DNA of 64,000 nt from Raphanus sativus (taxonomy: Eukaryota > Streptophyta > Magnoliopsida > Brassicales > Brassicaceae). The translations under genes were made by a program, and so were the position numbers. Positions 23,316 through 39,509 of the stretch are shown here, piece by piece; position 1 is the first letter of the stretch, and each line of letters starts with the position of its first letter. The stretch spans positions 51,629,265 through 51,693,264 of the forward strand of contig NC_079516.1 of NCBI RefSeq assembly GCF_000801105.2. Direction: 5' to 3'. The notes beneath the pieces were generated by a model, which ran no database searches, was not told where the DNA came from, and saw only the letters and a list, made by a program, of their open reading frames with translations.

Positions 23316-25390
23316 ATGGCAGCAATGAAGCTCCTACTCTCTCAAGCTCGCCGCCAGTCTCTCACCAAACCCTTCTCCTCTCCATTCCCACAAATCAATA
23401 GACTCTTCTCATCAGATCCGAATCCAAACCCTCCTCCGCCGCCGAATGAATCCCCCAAAAAGCTCGAGCCGGTGTCCTACGCCGCCAAACCCTCCTCGGA
23501 GCCCTCTTCTCCGGAGGAAGATCGTTCGACCTGGACGCGAGAAGAGATCCGATACACGAAAGACACTCCTTCGCTCGCCCCAGTCTCTTACGCGCAGCGC
23601 GTGGCTCCTCTTCCGGAGGATCGCGTCGTGAGCGAGGAAGACAGAGAGAGGACGCCGGAGGAGGTGGAGACGGAGAGGAAGAGAATCGAATCGGAGAATC
23701 GAGCTAGGAGAAGGTTCTTGAGAGCTACCGCTGTGGAAGAGGATACGTCTTCGCTTCCTCTGCCCACGCTGCTTAAACCAGAGCTGAAGCATGGAAAGAA
23801 ACCTATTTTCGATCTCATGGAGGCCATTAGAGAGATAAAGGTCAGCACTTTTGATCCACGTGGTTCGTTTTGTGTGTGTTTGATATCAAAAGGCTTAAAC
23901 TTTTGCTTGTTTTTGTAGCTACAATATTTCTTTTGTTTGATGGTAGTACTGTGAGAGTTGTGGACTCATCATTTTGTGCATCCCTTATATCTTTGTTCTT
24001 ACGTTGTTTCCGTTTTGATGGTTCAGGGCAATGCCAAGGCCAAGTTTGATGAAACTCTTGAAGCTCATGTGAGGTTGGGCATCGAAAAAGGCCGATCTGA
24101 GTTGGTAATATTCTCATTCTTGTCCTGTTTTTTTTTGGAAGCATTTCACCTGTTTTTATGTTTGTACTGACTGTAATCACTGTTTTAAACTGCAGATTGT
24201 TCGTGGTACTTTGGCTCTACCACATTCTGTTAAAAAGGTAAAATAAATGTCTCTTTAATCCTTCATGTGACGTTTTATGTATCAGCCGTTTTGTAAATAA
24301 AAAGAAATGATCTTCATTGTTCAGGACGTGAGGGTGGCTTTCTTTGCCGAGGGTTCGGATGCAGAGGATGCAAAGGCTGCAGGAGCTGATATTGTCGGTG
24401 GTCTTGAGCTTATTGAGGAAATCTTGAGTAATGAATCAATTGCATTTTACTTCATCTTGCTTCCCATAAATCACTTCTGACATTTGATTGGTAGATGATC
24501 ATTCGTATTAAACCCTATCTGCAGAAAGTGGCAAGATCGACTTTGATAGATGTCTCGCAACTCCCAAAATGATGCCCCGTGTTTACAAGGTTCTTAGATT
24601 TAAGCATTTATATTCATCTATAACATGATGAAGGTGATTTTTAACAATGGTTTGTGTGGTTATTTGCAGATATCAAGGATTCTTAACAACCATGGTCTGA
24701 TGCCTAACCCCAAAGTAAGTTACTTTATTCACTCACTCAACATCTTATTCTAGTGTATCACACTCAGTATGGTTTATCTCTTACCCTTAAGTTAATTCAT
24801 CTCATATTATGTGTGTTGTAGCAAGGGAGTGTGACCAAGGATGTAATGAAAGCAGTGAAAGACGCAAAAGCAGGACATACCAAGTTCAGAATGGATAAAA
24901 CTTCCATTCTTCATGTACCACTTGGAAAGGTTAACGACTTTATAATATGATTATCCGAATTTCGTTTATCTATATATTCATGAAAAGAACACTTTCTCTA
25001 ACCAGATGAGCTTTCCTGAGGATGCTTTGAAGGAGAACGTTGGTGCATTCATGAACGCCCTGTTGCTGGCTAAGCCTGCCGGATTGAAAAAGAGTAATAA
25101 CTCCATACCCCAATCTTGTTGTAATTTAGTATGTAGATCTTTGTTTTGGATGATTTGAGTGGTTAATCTTTTGACGTTTTCTGCAGCTTCAAAATATGCT
25201 GGTTATGTGAATGCATTCCATTTATGTAGCACTGTAAGCTTTTGAAATCCAATGTAGAAACATTCTTAGACAGCAGAGATCAACTACTGATTTTAATGGT
25301 GGTTAAATGCAGATGGGAAAGGGTTATCCGGTATCGATACAGTCGTTATCTAGAGCAGCAGATCACTATACCAAATTGCAGCTCAAGTGA
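23316..25390 (+). CDS. Ribosomal protein L1 family, probably mitochondrial uL1m
   Basis: The protein binds large-subunit rRNA at the L1 stalk. Ten exons in phase: 23316-23840, 24027-24104, 24196-24237, 24325-24427, 24525-24589, 24670-24714, 24822-24929, 25006-25093, 25187-25233, 25313-25390; 1179 nt, 392 aa. The first about 150 residues are an Arg/Ser-rich mitochondrial-type presequence ([20 protein letters not shown]) and a proline/glutamate-rich linker. The L1 fold then starts at [14 protein letters not shown], with [47 protein letters not shown] and the late [10 protein letters not shown] block. It is colinear with Arabidopsis At2g42710. It lies only about 280 bp downstream of the MIP3 stop, in the same direction. 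Confidence 0.92.
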
Positions 25391-26213
25391 GCAGGAGACT
25401 TCAAAAGATAAAAGCTTGTTGTTGCAGGCGTTTTTATTTTTTATTTTCCCGGGGGGGAAAGTTTTATTACTTGTTTCCCAATGCTGAATCTTTGGAACAG
25501 TATTATGATTTTGTTGTTTACCAGTGGTTAGTATTTTCATAGCTCGATGGATTGGATTTGCTTTGATACAATAAAGTCAAATTCATGTCATAAGAATGAT
25601 ATGACAATGTTTAAATTGCTACTCATCACATCACTTTTGCATAATTGGATTCACTTTTGTGTTTCGTTAAAGACATAACTTGAATCTTTGCATTGATTCA
25701 TGATGCTCTTTTAAGAATCGTAACAGTTTATTACAGTGGTTTACAGCAAAAAGAATTCACCAAGCTTAAGACAAGCTAAATTCTTCAACACTCTGTCTCT
25801 GTGTTCGGTTTTCTTCTACTTGTCTGAATCTTTTATCTATCTACAGTTGCGTAATGGAAATATATCTGATTTCGTGTGAGATCTCAAGCAAACCGATTGA
25901 AAAAATGAAAAACTTTTGGCGGGTAGTTGAAGCGTGAAGAGATACCTCACACCACTAGATGACACGTGCCACCATCGGTTAAGCACGCTTTCGCCGGTCG
26001 CCGTTAGATTCATCTCAGATTCCAAACTAGCTTCCCATGGTTCTTATCATGCCACCTCAGCACGTCACCCTCGTACTCCTCTTTAACTTATTCCTTCTCT
26101 TCACAAAAAAGAATGAGATTTTTTAAAATATTAATTCAACAAATATCGACATTCTCCTCTTGGTTTATTGATCGGGATCGGTCCGGATCTCAGACGCTTG
26201 TGAGGCTCTTCAA
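25391..26213. other. MRPL1-DJC77 intergenic region
   Basis: Contains the MRPL1 3' UTR and the DJC77 promoter, with an ACACGTG (G-box-like) motif near 25963. No additional gene is supported; the short ORFs are random. Confidence 0.5.
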
Positions 26214-27948
26214 ATGGCGCAGCTACTCTCCCCAGTTTGCACGGATCTTTTGAAGTTTCAGAGCTCTCTTCTCAGCTCTAGATCGCGTTTCTCAGCCAAA
26301 ACAAGCGGTGCTACCTCGTCTTGGTGCTTACCTGCTTACACAGGAAGGAGACGAAGTGGCTCCATCGGAAGATTGAGAGTTGCAACAGAGGACGCTTCTT
26401 CTCTTTCCACCGGCGACGTCGCCGATGATTACTATGCCGTTCTCGGACTGGTAATTGCTTTAAAAAGGGGTTTGTATGTATGTATACATACACTCATTAA
26501 CATTCAAAGCTTCTGACTTTACATCTCTTTCTTGTGATTTTTTCATTAGCTTCCGGATGCTACACCAGCGGAGATTAAGAAAGCATATTATAACTGTATG
26601 AAGTCTTGCCATCCTGACTTGAGTGGCAATGACCCTGAAACCACAAACTTCTGCATGTTCATTAACGATGTCTACGAGGTGATGTTTTGATATTACGTTT
26701 TTGTAATAAGATCCCATGTGCTCTGCTCTGCTTTGGGTTTTCACTGGTTGGTTACGGTGTTGTGCTGCAGATTCTTAGTGACCCTGTACAGAGAATGGTT
26801 TATGATGAGATTCATGGATATGCAGTGACTGCTACCAATCCTTTTCTTGATGACTCTAGCCCTAAGGATCACGTTTTTGTTGATGAGTTTGCTTGTATAG
26901 GTATAAATATATGTCTTAAGTTTCATCTGAGAGAGGGCAAGGCTGATGATCTGTGTTTATTGGTTTGATAGGCTGCAAAAACTGTGCCAATGTGGCTCCA
27001 GATATATTTGAGATTGAGGAAGACTTTGGAAGAGCAAGGGCTTGTAACCAGCGTGGCAACCCTGATTTGCTTCAGCAAGCAGTTGAAACATGGTAAGCTC
27101 CTACATTCTGTAACATGCTGCAAGTGGTTGTGTAGAACTTATTAGGAGACGCCTTCGTTTTTCTTTTTGTTTCAGCCCGGTTGATTGTATATATCAGACT
27201 TCTGCGGCACAGTTGTCTTTGCTTGAAGATGAAATGCGTAGGGTTGAAAGAGTAAATGTAAGACAGGAGCATTTTCTTTTGTAGCTCTCTTATTGTTAGG
27301 CATTTCTAAGTGTTTTTGATTAAACTGCTGCATAGGTTGCTCTGATGCTTTCTGGAATGGGGTCAGGAGCCGTTGATGTTTTCAGAATGGTAAGAAGCTC
27401 TGTAGCTGACTTTGGCTTTTTTCATCCATAGTGAAGCAGAGGTAGCTAGCTTATTGTTCTTTATCTTTCAATCTTAACTGATCAATCTTTGAATCCAATT
27501 ACAGGCGAGATCTCGATGGGAAAAAAGGCAAGCAAAAGTTTTGGTATGAACTGTTTTAACAACATTCAAAATCCATTCTCTTAGATATATGACATAACAA
27601 CACTTTGTTTGTTTTGCCTATGTTTTCAGAATCAAGCTAGAAGTAGAATGATGAAGCGGAAAAGCACAGATGAAACACCTTCCTATTGGGATAACCTCTG
27701 GGGCAAAGATAATCAATACCAGAAAAGCGGTAAAAGATTCATAGTATTCTCTCATTCACTTTCGCCAATGATCATATAATAAATATATTTACTCTGTTTC
27801 CATGTCTGTGACAGAGGAAGAAGTACAAGAACGAGCTCAACGAGCCGCAGCAGCAGCCAGAAGATGGAGGGAGTACTCACGAAGAGGCGTGGATAAACGC
27901 CCCACGTTCAAACTCCCCGACTCCTCATCCTCCAGAGGAGACAACTGA
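26214..27948 (+). CDS. Chloroplast J-domain protein with ferredoxin-like Fe-S domain (DJC77-type)
   Basis: Nine exons in phase: 26214-26450, 26550-26678, 26771-26900, 26972-27092, 27176-27257, 27336-27389, 27505-27543, 27630-27729, 27815-27948; 1026 nt, 341 aa, close to Arabidopsis At2g42750. The order is a Ser-rich N-terminal plastid transit peptide (about 60 aa), a J domain (DDYYAVLGLLPDATPAEIKK ... CHPDLSG with HPD at the loop ... INDVYEILSDPVQRMVYD), then a single-cluster ferredoxin-type domain (CIGCKNCANVAPDIFEIE, with a later Cys in TCPVDCI). The C-terminal half is basic and helical, with a conserved YWDNLWG. J proteins recruit Hsp70; the Fe-S domain suggests a link to plastid redox state, which is inference. 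Typical length and no defects. Confidence 0.93.
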
Positions 27949-28673
27949 AACCACCCTCCAGACATGAATCTTAATGGTAGTAAAGTATATATGTAATAAC
28001 TTCACCGTTCCTAGACTTGTATAGCTTTCTTCCCATATCGATTCGTGGAAGAATAAAAACAAGTGTATAAACGTTTTCATTTTCATGTATTATATACTCT
28101 TTATGTATATAAGTCTCTCTCCAAGGCCTAGATAAAAATAGTGGAGACTAATCAAATAACTTTCATTAAACTATAATAACTAACCAGATGAGGAAGGAGT
28201 AAAATAGAATCCTAATCTTGACAAGAGTTAGGGTTTTAACTTGCAGCATTTTTCTTTTTTTCATATCATAATTTCTTCTGTGTGTATCATTTGCATGTCT
28301 GCTTTGAGTTTCAAGAACACTGAAGTTTGAAACAATAAATATATAAAGGTTGTGCAATGATGTTTGTTGCTTTCTACTTGCTCTTTTGGTCGAGAAATCT
28401 CAGTCTCTATGTAGAAAGCCTTCTATATGGTTAAACATGTTTTTTTCAGATAAAAAATCATAAAACACTAATCAAATATATATATTTTTTAACTGAACTG
28501 TTTCCAAAGAGCTCTGGCTCCACCAGAATAATTCGTGAATACAAAAGAAAAATTCTTTATTTTGTTTTGGAGGTGTGATCTTTATCAAAGACTCGAGACC
28601 CTCACTGCGTTTGGCTAGAGAACCCTCTCTTATTCCTTTGTGGTGTGCAGTGTGTTGTATGATATGTATGGAC
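27949..28673. other. DJC77-CSY3 convergent intergenic region
   Basis: 3' flanks of two convergent genes, AT-rich. A short antisense ORF near 28166-28357 has no support. Confidence 0.5.
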
Positions 28674-31313
<2,640 letters not shown>

Positions 31314-33047
31314 CTTTGAACACAAGAAAAGATTATTACACAACAAAGAAAAAACGTAGAAGAGGAAGAAAAGGGGAGCAAGCTATATAACACGTGTTTC
31401 TATCGCTGGCGGACAAGAGTATTGACTGGGACCTACTACATATCCAGTTTTGCCTATCTCTTTAGCTTATCCTACTCTAGGTGAATGGAGAGTAAAGTAT
31501 ACGCACGCACTTCTATAGAAATGCGTTTGTTCCATGCTCGTGGCCTTCAGACGCTTGGAATAGCAAGTAGAAAGTCCTCGATTTGCTAAATAGCCGATTT
31601 GATTGCTTGCCTTTGAATTTAAAAAAAAAAAAAGAGAAAAACAATATACACAATAATTGGTGATGGGCTAACCTTTTAGTGTGGGCTTATGGATATGTGA
31701 AATTCCTACCCATGAGTAAACGGGGCATTTGTTAGCACGTTCGCTTTATTTTTATTAGCTTCGTTCATAATAAGATGTTGTTGCAATTGCTAGTTTGGAA
31801 CCATACCAACATCTTTTGTTATTTAACAAAAATAACTAGGAGGTTTTGGGTTCTAAATATGTAAATCTTCTTAGCACGAAACTCATATCATGTAATTTTA
31901 TACTTTCACTAAAAACAGATTTCTCTTCTTTTTTTTTGTTGCTAAAATTTAAAACAGATTTCTTTGTAAATTTGAATTTGTGATCTTTGATATCTTATTA
32001 GATAATCCAAAGTTTTAACCATTAAATCAAATATTTTGGGTATGTTATGTATTATCATCATGATAAATTATATACTAAAAAAGAGGATAATCGTTGAAAT
32101 CTAACGCAAATAGTCAGTCATGAGTAAATTAATTATAGTTACATGACTCGAACTACAATCTAGACCTACATGACTCGAACTACAATCTAGACCCACATGG
32201 TCAGCTATAATATTCTGTGTCTGTGTACCAACATATGTATAGTTATCAAATACATGATAATTGGTTCTCTAATGTTTATTTATTAATTTGTATCGAAAGT
32301 GATAGGTCTCTAATAAATGAAATGTTAAAAGCGACATGTCGTATATAGTTTTACTGGTACCTAAATTTAGAATTCTGAGTTCACCACCCCACGTGAGGCT
32401 CTGAATATATACGAGAGTGATAGATATTTCTTTCAATTCATACGTTTTATACTAAACGAATGATCTCCTTTTTGTCTTGCTAACACATTATATATCAAAC
32501 AAAACCCATGAATTATTATTTCTAATTAAAAGATAAGTTTTTTTTTGAAACTCTAATTAAAGATTAGTTGCACTGGTGATTACTATGATGTTTTTTCATG
32601 CATGACTCTTTAATTAAGTTTGTTACACGTTCTTTTCAAAAAAAAAAAAGTTTGTTACACGTCTAGGAAATTACTGAAATCGTATTTATTTTACAATAAC
32701 ACATTTTATATTTTTATATCAAGCAAAGCTATATAGTAATTCAGCCGATAGGGTTTATATATCAAAAAAAAATTATGTAGTAATTGTTAAAATTAACAGC
32801 TAGAAAGCATACGTGAAATATAGATATTACTAAAATACTGTTGTAGAAAAAGGTTTTTCATATTAATGGAATTTCACCCTCAAACAACAATAAAAAGGAG
32901 AAATGTGTGAAAGCGGCAAAGGAAAGGCTATTTTTGCAGGAAGAAAGCATGCGAAAGAGAGAGTAGTTGGATTTAGACAGATGACTGACGAAATATTATT
33001 ATTTTCTAGTTTCTCCTATTTATGGTGTTTTAGTTATTATCATATAA
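31314..33047. other. CSY3 upstream and AT-rich intergenic DNA
   Basis: The proximal 150 bp includes ACACGTGT (31391), a palindromic G-box-like element in the likely CSY3 promoter. The rest is AT-rich with a short tandem repeat, tacatgactcgaactacaat, twice near 32140-32190. No gene is seen. Confidence 0.5.
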
Positions 33048-34393
33048 ACTAGGTGTTTTCCTGCACCATGTGCAGTAAAAGAATTTTAAAATATTTTTTA
33101 ATAAATAAATATAAATTATATTTAATTTTTATTATTATTATTAATTTTCTTTTTTATCAATATTTTAATATCAATTTGATTTAACTGAACATTAAAATTA
33201 AGATAAAAACAGTTTTTTTCTTGAATTATATTTAAGAATCTGCATGTATATATTTAAAATTATAATCTTAAGTATATTTTTCTATCTATTTATTTTAATT
33301 AAATATATTAAATAAATATATAAAATTGCATAATTGTCAAAAGTTAAAATTAAAAAATATTTATAAAATCTGTAGATATATATAAGAAACTAATGATTTT
33401 ACGATTTAATTTGATTTTATGATTTAATTTTTAATTTTCTAAAAATATGTATATATTTTTGAAATATTTTTAAATGATATTTCGAAATTTGAAATGTCAT
33501 AATTGAATATATTTATTTCAATGATGATTTATGAGTTACTACCGTATTTTTAAAAAGTCCAAAAATATAAATCGACAATAAATGTAATATATGAGTTATT
33601 ATCATATTTTAAAAAGTTTACCAAAAATATAATTTAACATTAAATATAATTTTTCATGTCATATTAATCTATAAGACATGTCATCAGTTTTAGTAGCCAT
33701 GTCACAGTTATTAATTTAGGTGTTTTCCTACACTATGCGTAGTGATAAATTTTTTAAAAGTTGAAATTTATATTTTAAAATGTAATTTATTAATATTGTA
33801 TATTTTATTGTTTTGACCAATAATTAATATAAATATCATTAATTAAGTATAAAATTAAGAGAAAATATATTTTTATTTTAAATTATATTTAAGAATATAT
33901 ATGTATATGTATAAAGTTAAAATCTTAGATAAAAAAATATTTATTTCATTTGGTTAAATATATTAAATCAACTTGTACAAAATTGCTAAAAATCATATAA
34001 AATTGTATAGTTATCAAAAATTAAAACTAAATAATATTTATATAATTTGTAGATATCTAAAAGAAACTAATGATATTACAATTTATTATTTTTTTTAAAT
34101 TCAGAAAATTTAGAAAATTTAGATAATAAAAAATTTATAATTATAAAAGTAAAATTATATAATATTTCGAAATTCAAAATGTCATATTTGAATATATTTA
34201 TTTTAGTGATGATTTATGAGTTATTACCATATTCAACAAAGTTTACCAAAAATATAAATCAATATTAAATATAATATATGAGTTATTGCCATACTCTAAA
34301 AAGATTTCCAAAAATATATATCAGCATTAAATGTAATTGTCCATGTCATATTTAACCATATGACATGTCATCAATCTTAATAGCCATGTCACA
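33048..34393 (-). mobile_element. Two head-to-tail Helitron-like units (~670 bp each)
   Basis: Unit A (33048-33709) begins ACTAG, i.e. CTAGT on the minus strand. It is preceded on that strand by the hairpin CTGCAC-CAT-GTGCAG (33061-33075), which is a Helitron 3' end. Unit B (about 33718-34393) follows in the same orientation with a decayed terminus (aggtgttttcctacactatg). Both units end with a matching block (gacatgtcatca...tagccatgtcaca). No coding capacity, so nonautonomous. Confidence 0.65.
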
Positions 34394-35340
34394 ATTTTTT
34401 TTGTGAAAACGATTGTAGAGAAGACATGTGGGAAATCACTTCTCAAATATAGACTAGGGGATGTGTTTTTTTGTTATGATAATCATATAAATGTTTAAAT
34501 ATAGAAACATTAAATATATATTTAACCTCTCATTAGTCACATCACATCCGCAAGATAAGAAGATGATTATATACTAAAATTTGTTTACTCAATCATTTGA
34601 GGATGTCATCACGTCAAGAGTACGTAGTATACTGGTATGACAGCATGACGCAAACTTGCATATTGGTCTAAACCATGCATGTAGTTTTGATGCTTTGACA
34701 ATTATGCAAAAAAAAAAAATCTCATATACAAACATTTATTTGAGAGAAGAAAACGTGTGTATAACACATTAATCAAACATATCAGGATGTAGTTACATTT
34801 TATTCTCCTGAAATTTTGCATTTTTTTTTTTAGTTTACAAAAAAAAAAATTTGCATTTTTCCATAAATCAATTCTACTATTTTGTAACTCTACAATATTT
34901 TGTATGGTCAGACTGAATCAGGTTGTGTCGTTTGGTTTATATCAGCACACTGCCCCACTCTTCCTCCAAACAGCTTCTCCCTTATTTTTTTTTTGTTCAC
35001 TACACTCTATCTATTAAATATTTACATATTATCTAAAACAATTTTCTTGAATATTTTAATTATTATCCAATAAGAAAACAAAAAACGTCGTTTCATCTGT
35101 TATTTTCCTTTTCAATACACACACATTTATATACACACGGCTGTGAACTTGTTCAGGACCCATATATAAAACCTAAACCCATATAATGACTTGAAATTTT
35201 TTATTGATAATAATCTGAAAATATTTAAAACTAAAAACAACATTAACTACATTGAAACCATCGTCTAACTTTGGGAACAAACACAAATCTACTCTCTCTT
35301 TTTCAGGGACTAATATTTAAATTGTTTTATGCTCTTTTCA
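34394..35340. other. AT-rich DNA 3' of RLP29
   Basis: Poly-A/T tracts and no gene; it includes the RLP29 3' flank. Confidence 0.5.
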
Positions 35341-36711
35341 TTACCGATGATGACGTAATCCCAGAAACAGAGCCACCTGAAACAGAACACTAGACAAGAA
35401 GCAAGATCCGTAACACCGGGAAGAAGGAGACGCCTGAGATCTCTTTTCCGACGGATGAGCACCATTAGTAACATTCCTCCCGCAGACATTAACTCCTGTC
35501 TTAACGACACTGAACTCATCCTCTGGATTCAGACACAACCCTCTGTTCCCGCTCAAATCCAAATTCTTACCCAACCGTCTCAAGAAGCTCGAGTCAAACG
35601 GAACCACACCGATCAGCGAGTTCCTGCTCAGGTTCAGATGGAAAACGTGAGGCAGAGAATCAAACCCTTGCGGGATCTCTCCGGTTAATCCGTTGTTAGC
35701 GAGAGACAACGAGCTGAGGTTCGTCAGCCTGGTGTAGCTCTCCGGGATCACGCCGGAGTATCCTGAGTTCTCGAGCTGGAGCTCTTGAAGCTTGGGGAGG
35801 AACCCTAGCTCGACAGGGAGGGGTGCGTGCATCGGGTTGTTATCCATTATGAAGTACTGTAAGCTCTCCAGCTTGGAGATTCCTTTCGGGAAAGATCCTC
35901 TGAGTCTGTTGTTGCTCAGCGCCAAGAACGATAAAGATCGAAGCTTTTCGAGTCCCTGTGGGATGGCTCCGGAGAGAGAGTTCGAGCTCAAGTCGAGTTT
36001 TTGAAGCGTGCCCAGTTGGGAGATCGTCGGGGGGATGGTGCCCGTTAGCGAGTTGTAGCTCAAGTCTAACCCGAGGAGGCTGTTGAGGTTCCCTAGTTGT
36101 AGAGGGATTGTGCCTGTGAGCTTGTTGTAGCTGAGGTCGAGGTGGAGGAGCCTTTTTAGCGAGAAGATCGCGAGAGGGATGGCTCCGGTGAGTCGGTTCT
36201 GGGAGAGGGTGAGGATTTGTAAAGAGGTGAGAGATGAGATGAGAGGAGGGATTTGACCTGAGAGGGAAGGGTTTGATCTGAGGCTAAGCTGTTGGAGAGA
36301 GGAGTTAGGGAGGAGTTTGATGGGGAAGATGATTGTGGTTGGGAAGTTAGTGAAGCAGTTGAAGAAGAAGACTGATTGAAGGAAAGGGAGGGAGAAGATT
36401 AGGTGAGGGAATGAAGCTGAGGGTTTACAAGAAGGGTTTGGAGCAGAACCGAAATCGAGTCTAGAGACGTGAGGTAGGTGGTCTGGACCGGTTTTGCATT
36501 CGATGCCTGGCCATGATGAGCCGGGTGAGCAAGGGTTTGGGTGGGAGTGACGCCATTGTTGATCAGATGACATTGAGTCCATGATTGTGAAGAGAGTCTC
36601 TGACTCAGAAGGAGGCATTGAGACTGTGTTGGCTTCGCAGAGGAAGAGAGGTGTGATCAGGAGATGGAAGAGCAGTGAGGAAGGAGAGGGTGAAGCTCTC
36701 TTGGTCGTCAT
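35341..36711 (-). CDS. RLP29: Leucine-rich-repeat receptor-like protein (RLP29-type)
   Basis: Single-exon ORF of 456 aa, close to about 462 aa for Arabidopsis RLP29. An N-terminal signal peptide is likely (LLFHLLITPLFLCEANT), followed by an LRRNT-like region (MDSMSSDQQWRHSHPNPCSP ... WPGIECKTG). About ten plant-type extracellular LRRs then occupy residues about 135-385, with the LxxLxLSxNxLxGxIP consensus (for example LDLSYNKLTGTIP). The C-terminal about 25 residues are hydrophobic (SCFLSSVLFQVALFLGL) with almost no cytoplasmic tail, so anchoring by a short transmembrane segment or a GPI-type signal is possible. There is no kinase domain, consistent with an RLP that would act with a co-receptor kinase. 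Ligand unknown. Confidence 0.92.
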   Translation of the reverse strand: MTTKRASPSPSSLLFHLLITPLFLCEANTVSMPPSESETLFTIMDSMSSDQQWRHSHPNPCSPGSSWPGIECKTGPDHLPHVSRLDFGSAPNPSCKPSASFPHLIFSLPFLQSVFFFNCFTNFPTTIIFPIKLLPNSSLQQLSLRSNPSLSGQIPPLISSLTSLQILTLSQNRLTGAIPLAIFSLKRLLHLDLSYNKLTGTIPLQLGNLNSLLGLDLSYNSLTGTIPPTISQLGTLQKLDLSSNSLSGAIPQGLEKLRSLSFLALSNNRLRGSFPKGISKLESLQYFIMDNNPMHAPLPVELGFLPKLQELQLENSGYSGVIPESYTRLTNLSSLSLANNGLTGEIPQGFDSLPHVFHLNLSRNSLIGVVPFDSSFLRRLGKNLDLSGNRGLCLNPEDEFSVVKTGVNVCGRNVTNGAHPSEKRSQASPSSRCYGSCFLSSVLFQVALFLGLRHHR

Positions 36712-39509
36712 GGTGTAAGAGAGACAGAGAGATAGGCGTTTTGGTGATATTATTATACTGAGAATTCATAAAAGTTCTTCTTTCTCCAAAAAAAAAAGGA
36801 GATGTGATGTTAATTAGAATCTTTAAGTGTGTTGTTTAGTGAAGGGTTTTAAGGATTATGGGACAGGACAAGACATAGACACGTGAACAATCAGAATCTA
36901 AAACAAGGTGATGATAAAAGAGTGAAGACTTATTAGAAGAAAGCAGCTAGTAAAGAATACAAAATAGATTTTGAGTGTGTGTGTGTGAGAGAGAGAGAGA
37001 TGCAATTATAAATGGAAGTGACTGAAAGTGACACGTGTGGGGTCGTGAGAGACAAAGAGGTAGGGACTCAGGACATGAGATTGGTAAGAGAAGAGTAGAC
37101 ACATACTAGATAAAAGAGTACTTGATGGGTTTTGTAAGGCCATACACACATGTTTCTTCCTTTATTCAAACACTTTTCTTTGAACCAGCTTGTGAGGTGC
37201 TTGTCTTTGTTGGTGATAATCTCGTGATAGCATTAAGCTCCTTGAATCTCTCAGGTTTATGTGGAGTGGCTTTCTTGTGTCGTATCTCTCTCTCTCTTTC
37301 TAAACATGTGATAATTATAAATGGTCTCTATACAAACAAACAAAAACTGACACTATATTACCAACACACGTATTCATTAAAGGATAACATCGACCATTAA
37401 ACTTTAACAAACACACTGTTCGTTTCAACTTACCGGATCACTACGGGAAAATGAACAATCAACTTTGAAGAAAAACAAACACGTAGTAAGAATTTGATGT
37501 AAGAGGTCAAAAGACATCACACCACATGACATTCACAATGTGTGTAGTTAGTCCAGACTGTCTCCACAATAGTTCTTGACTGTTCACTCAATAGTCATGA
37601 ATTTTCCCTATCAAATACTTCAAATCATTTTCCTCTTTAGATTATCTTGTTTAATAAAAAAAAGCTAATAAGGAAAGGCTCTTGAGAAGTGATAGGCATA
37701 GTATGTCTCACTATTCACTGTCTTCAATTATTCATGTCTCTTTTTTTTTCTAAATTTCTCTGAGATTCCATCATCCATTGTTTGAATTGTGACCCAAACA
37801 AAATCATGCATATTACTTATATACCTTAATGCAACACATTGTGAGCAACCTTTTAGCAACAACATATACATTCTTTGACGTTCCTCGGTCCATGTTTACT
37901 CTGCTTATTGGTAAACAAAGCTTTTAATTATAGACCAAATTAATTCAAAAGGGTTGTATAAATATCAATACAAAAGATATTTTCAAAGCCGGTCATGAGA
38001 TTTATTGGGCTTCAAATAATTAGTAAACATATTTTTCTAGTCATTTGGGGGTAAAACCACTAATATTTTAGAGGCCATAGACAAAAAGATTTCATCTAGC
38101 TATGCTTAGAACCGATTTTTGATATTTTCAATTATTGTAAACTGTTTCCTATGAAAATGTCAGAAACATGCTAATTAGAAGAAGAAAAGAAAAAAATTGT
38201 CAAAAATTCAAAACTTAAGTGATTGTACTACACTTGGCAATAGTGTAGCAGGTGTCTTTTTTTTGTAAATATGTACATGTATGTGTTGTATATGAGTGAT
38301 GGATCTAATCTCTAGCCTGGACTCACTTGAGCTGTAAAATCATATATGGCCTACAACGAAATGATCAAACAAACGGTCATAAAAGTACCTGAATTAGTAG
38401 GACAAAGGCTCTCAAAACCTACCATTACCAACATCATATTAATCTAAATACTTCTTTCATAATTCTTCTTCCCTTAAAATGTAACATTTGTTAAGCTTAA
38501 GCATCAAGAAAGTTAAACTATATCTGTTTTTGTTATTGTTTTCATTTAACCCAAAGTAATGCTTTCTGGATGACCTCTCTCAGTCATGTGCTTTTCGATT
38601 TGACACCACTTCCAATTCTATTATCTACTTTTGCTTTGTCCAGAGTTTTTCCTACATATCTCTATGCATCATCAAGATATATTATATTATATAAAACCAT
38701 AGTTACAGTCTGAACACTGGATAATGATTCCTGGGATCATCAAATGCTATGTGTTTATCTATCTACAAAATAGGGCTTATAATTCTGTTATTCAGTAACA
38801 GTTGATTGATAAATATGGAGGAATATCTGCAGGTATCTTCTTACAAAGATGTATTTAATCCCAAACAGCTCATGTGGGTGAGGGTAAATCAATAGTGCTA
38901 ATAGCTTTACAATAGTGTTCATAGCTTTCTCTTTAGACCCTGTGGAATTAAACAGGTCACCTTTGGTACAAAACGCAAACAATGAGGGGGAAAACTGAAT
39001 CTACATGAGAAAAACTGTTGGAAGAAATATACACTGTTGTTACATCTGTCTTTTATTTATTGTTTTTGTCTGAAGATGTGAATCAAATCCTACTTCAAAA
39101 AGAATCTAATGATTTATAAAGAAGCCTAGTGAAACCACACCTCTGGACATGTTTGTACATAGTTTTTGGGGGTCATTTGGTCATTCTTGTTTGTGTAATC
39201 ACGAGATTTTCATCTAAAAGTAAGAATGATCCATTAACCCCTTTAAGAACACAAACAAGAGAGACAAAAGTTACTGTAGAAGCTTTAGAGGAAGAGGGAA
39301 CATCTTTATCAAAAAGAAGAAAACCGATTAAATCTGGATACTGTACCTTTTAATTATCATGGGCTCCCTTTTCTGAAACAACATGAAAAAAACAGCAGAA
39401 GATGATAGAAAAGCAAAAAAAAAAAAAGACTAATATGATTATGTTTCTGAAACACTTTTGGTCTTGAGTCTGCTTAGCATTTCTCTTAAAGAAGCTTTCT
39501 GCTTAGTAG
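36712..39509. other. RLP29-PP5 intergenic region
   Basis: About 2.8 kb with the RLP29 promoter, a (GT)/(GA) microsatellite at about 36974-36999 and an ACACGTGT G-box-like site near 37031. Beyond that it is AT-rich and featureless; the ORFs at 37122-37400 and 39129-39353 show no family resemblance and I do not support them. Confidence 0.5.

Noticed and set aside
23412..23848. Two long minus-strand ORFs opposite MRPL1 exon 1
   Set aside because: Shadow frames of GC-rich coding sequence.
37122..37400. 92-aa ORF upstream of RLP29
   Set aside because: No family resemblance; low-complexity intergenic DNA.
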